Source: JAHFIW01 sp035495855
GTDB taxonomy: Bacteria; Patescibacteriota; Patescibacteriia; SG8-24
DNA length: 64,000 nucleotides
NCBI GenBank assembly: GCA_035495855.1
Contig: DATJFD010000076.1
Coordinates: 7,346 to 71,345 of the forward strand
Direction of reading: 5' to 3'
A program made the position numbers and the translations under genes. Shown piece after piece: positions 63,078 to 64,000 of the stretch. The first letter of the stretch is position 1. Each line of letters opens with the position of its first letter. The notes beneath the pieces were generated by a model. It was given only the letters and a program-made list of their open reading frames with translations. It did not search any database and had not been told where the DNA came from.

Positions 63078-63100
63078 TGTAGCGAAAAAATGCTTATATT
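63071..63100 (+). promoter_or_regulatory. Promoter of the GNAT-like gene
   Basis: TTGACA at 63071-63076 and TATATT at 63095-63100 (18-bp spacer; TTATAT at 17 bp). The same stretch includes the kinase start, so regulation of the two genes may be linked. Confidence 0.7.
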
Positions 63101-63144
63101 GGCTCAGTCCTTTCACCCTCATCCTGCAAAAAAGGAGCCATACC

Positions 63145-63717
63145 ATGAGCCAGAACGAGCCCGTTTGTGTCTCGACCGTTGCGGTCGAGGACCCCGCCGT
63201 GCGTGCAGCCCTGTGGGCCGTCTACGTGGCGGCCTTCGGCGACGCGGAGACCGCCTGCATCCAGGAGCAGCTCTGCTACTCGCGGGAGACGTTCGATGCT
63301 GCCCTCCTCGATCCCGATTACCGGAAGTTCGTGGCTATGGACGGCGCCGATCCGGTCGGCTTCTTCCTCTGCACCAACGACCTCGAGAAGGCGCGCGTCG
63401 CCTACGTGAATCCCAACCGGCTACGCAAGCAATTCCCCGAGTACGAGGGCCGGATCTGGTACTACACGGCGATCGCCGTGCGGCCGGACCGACAGGGGCG
63501 CCGGTTCACGGCGCCGCTCGTGGCCGCGGCGACCGCCTTCATGGACGAACAGGACGCGCTCGTCGCGTTCGATTACTCCCTGGAGAAGAACCCGATGCTG
63601 CCCGAGTTCCTCACCAGGGGCATGGAGGCGGCGCAGGCAAAGGCGGGCCTGAAGACGAGGACCTCGACGTTCGTGCCGCTGGGAGGCCAGCAGTACGGCG
63701 TCATCAAGCTGTCATAG
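63145..63717 (+). CDS. GNAT-like N-acetyltransferase
   Basis: 190 residues from the ATG at 63145 with AAGGAG 7 nt upstream. The N-terminal half has a helix and the strand FVAMDGADPVGFFLC. Motif A is recognisable in WYYTAIAVRPDRQGRRFTAPLVAAATAF (acetyl-CoA loop RxxxRxR in place of RxxGxG). The substrate is unknown. It has its own promoter and terminator. Confidence 0.65.
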   Translation: MSQNEPVCVSTVAVEDPAVRAALWAVYVAAFGDAETACIQEQLCYSRETFDAALLDPDYRKFVAMDGADPVGFFLCTNDLEKARVAYVNPNRLRKQFPEYEGRIWYYTAIAVRPDRQGRRFTAPLVAAATAFMDEQDALVAFDYSLEKNPMLPEFLTRGMEAAQAKAGLKTRTSTFVPLGGQQYGVIKLS

Positions 63718-63724
63718 ACCGCGC

Positions 63725-63758
63725 GAGCGGGGACTTCGGTCCCCGCTCATTTTTTTTA
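63725..63758 (+). terminator. Rho-independent terminator after the GNAT-like gene
   Basis: A perfect 10-bp stem GAGCGGGGAC/GTCCCCGCTC with a TTCG tetraloop followed by eight T. It lies between convergent genes. Confidence 0.92.
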
Positions 63759-64000
63759 TCGCTTGCCGCCCGCGAGCCCCGCGGCGGAGTGCACGGTCGG
63801 ATACGGGAAGCCGTTGTAGTGCTCGTACGCGTTGGTGTAAGCGCCCGCGACCTCGAACACGACGCGGTCGCCGACCCCGAGCGCGGGCAGCTCGATGTCC
63901 TTCACGATGACGTCGATGCTGTCGCAGGACGGCCCGACGAGGGACACGAGCTCCTTGTGCGCGGGCGCGCCTTTGGTCAGACATTGCACAGGATACCAGA
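63756..64000 (-). CDS. Ornithine/diaminopimelate decarboxylase-like protein, C-terminal fragment
   Basis: The last 81 or so residues are inside the window; the gene continues beyond the right edge, and the frame is open to the last base. LVGPSCDSIDVIVKDIELPALGVGDRVVF followed by GAYTNAYEHYNGFPYPTVH is the C-terminal beta domain of fold-III PLP decarboxylases, where the Cys of PSCDS and the Tyr of GAYT take part in the active site at the dimer interface. The CDS(I/L)D motif fits ornithine-type enzymes of polyamine synthesis; the substrate is not certain. Confidence 0.85.
   Translation of the reverse strand, partial: WYPVQCLTKGAPAHKELVSLVGPSCDSIDVIVKDIELPALGVGDRVVFEVAGAYTNAYEHYNGFPYPTVHSAAGLAGGKR

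Overview
The window reads as a high-GC chromosome segment of a Patescibacteria (Candidate Phyla Radiation) bacterium, possibly of the Uhrbacteria/Magasanikbacteria kind; the phylum call is an inference from gene content. It rests on a type IV secretion-like cluster with PrgI, VirB4, VirB6-like and VirB2-like proteins, a giant Cys-rich secreted protein, many small single-pass membrane proteins and compact core genes. UGA is used as a normal stop, which argues against the code-25 lineages. No rRNA, insertion sequence, integrase or CRISPR array was seen.

Layout. 1-7.4 kb: the start of a phosphohexomutase gene on the minus strand, then a plus-strand run of lemA, htpX, clpC, a Gly-rich heptad-repeat membrane protein and an anchored beta-propeller protein. 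7.4-15.4 kb: a DsbA-like oxidoreductase, then four adjacent genes (8285-13924) that each join the same VirB2/TrbC-like two-helix membrane module to a different extracytoplasmic domain (M15 peptidase, lytic transglycosylase-like, and two Cys/His domains that look NlpC/P60-like), then radA. 15.4-21 kb: recG, tRNA-Arg, small proteins, a MOSC protein and two tRNA-Ser genes around an odd CCA-ended structured element. 21-42.7 kb: a minus-strand type IV secretion-like cluster, in transcription order an EF-hand membrane protein, a 3595-residue Cys-rich protein, a VirB6-like protein, two proteins sharing a motif, PrgI, a VirB4 N-domain-like protein, VirB4, a VirB8-like protein and ComF. 42.8-64 kb: mostly minus-strand housekeeping genes (ksgA, MFS, tsaC, epimerase, prfB with its programmed frameshift, CIRCE-groES-groEL, O-antigen ligase, yidC, nusA, yraN, bactofilin, histidine kinase), two tRNAs and the 3' end of an ornithine-decarboxylase-like gene.

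How it may work together (inference). The VirB2-like/hydrolase proteins could open peptidoglycan where the PrgI/VirB4/VirB6/VirB8 channel or a surface fibre crosses the wall. DsbA would form the disulfides that the Cys-rich giant and the hydrolase domains need. HtpX, ClpC and GroESL provide membrane and cytosolic quality control. No VirD4 coupling protein or relaxase is visible, so export, attachment or DNA uptake is as likely as conjugation.

The other striking property is a set of intergenic repeats. At least seventeen sites carry short tandem units of 7 bp (8 bp in two cases), usually as two arms in inverted orientation. The unit sequence differs from site to site while period and architecture stay the same. 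They sit at gene ends, sometimes supply stop codons or protein C-termini, and one lies in frame inside ksgA.
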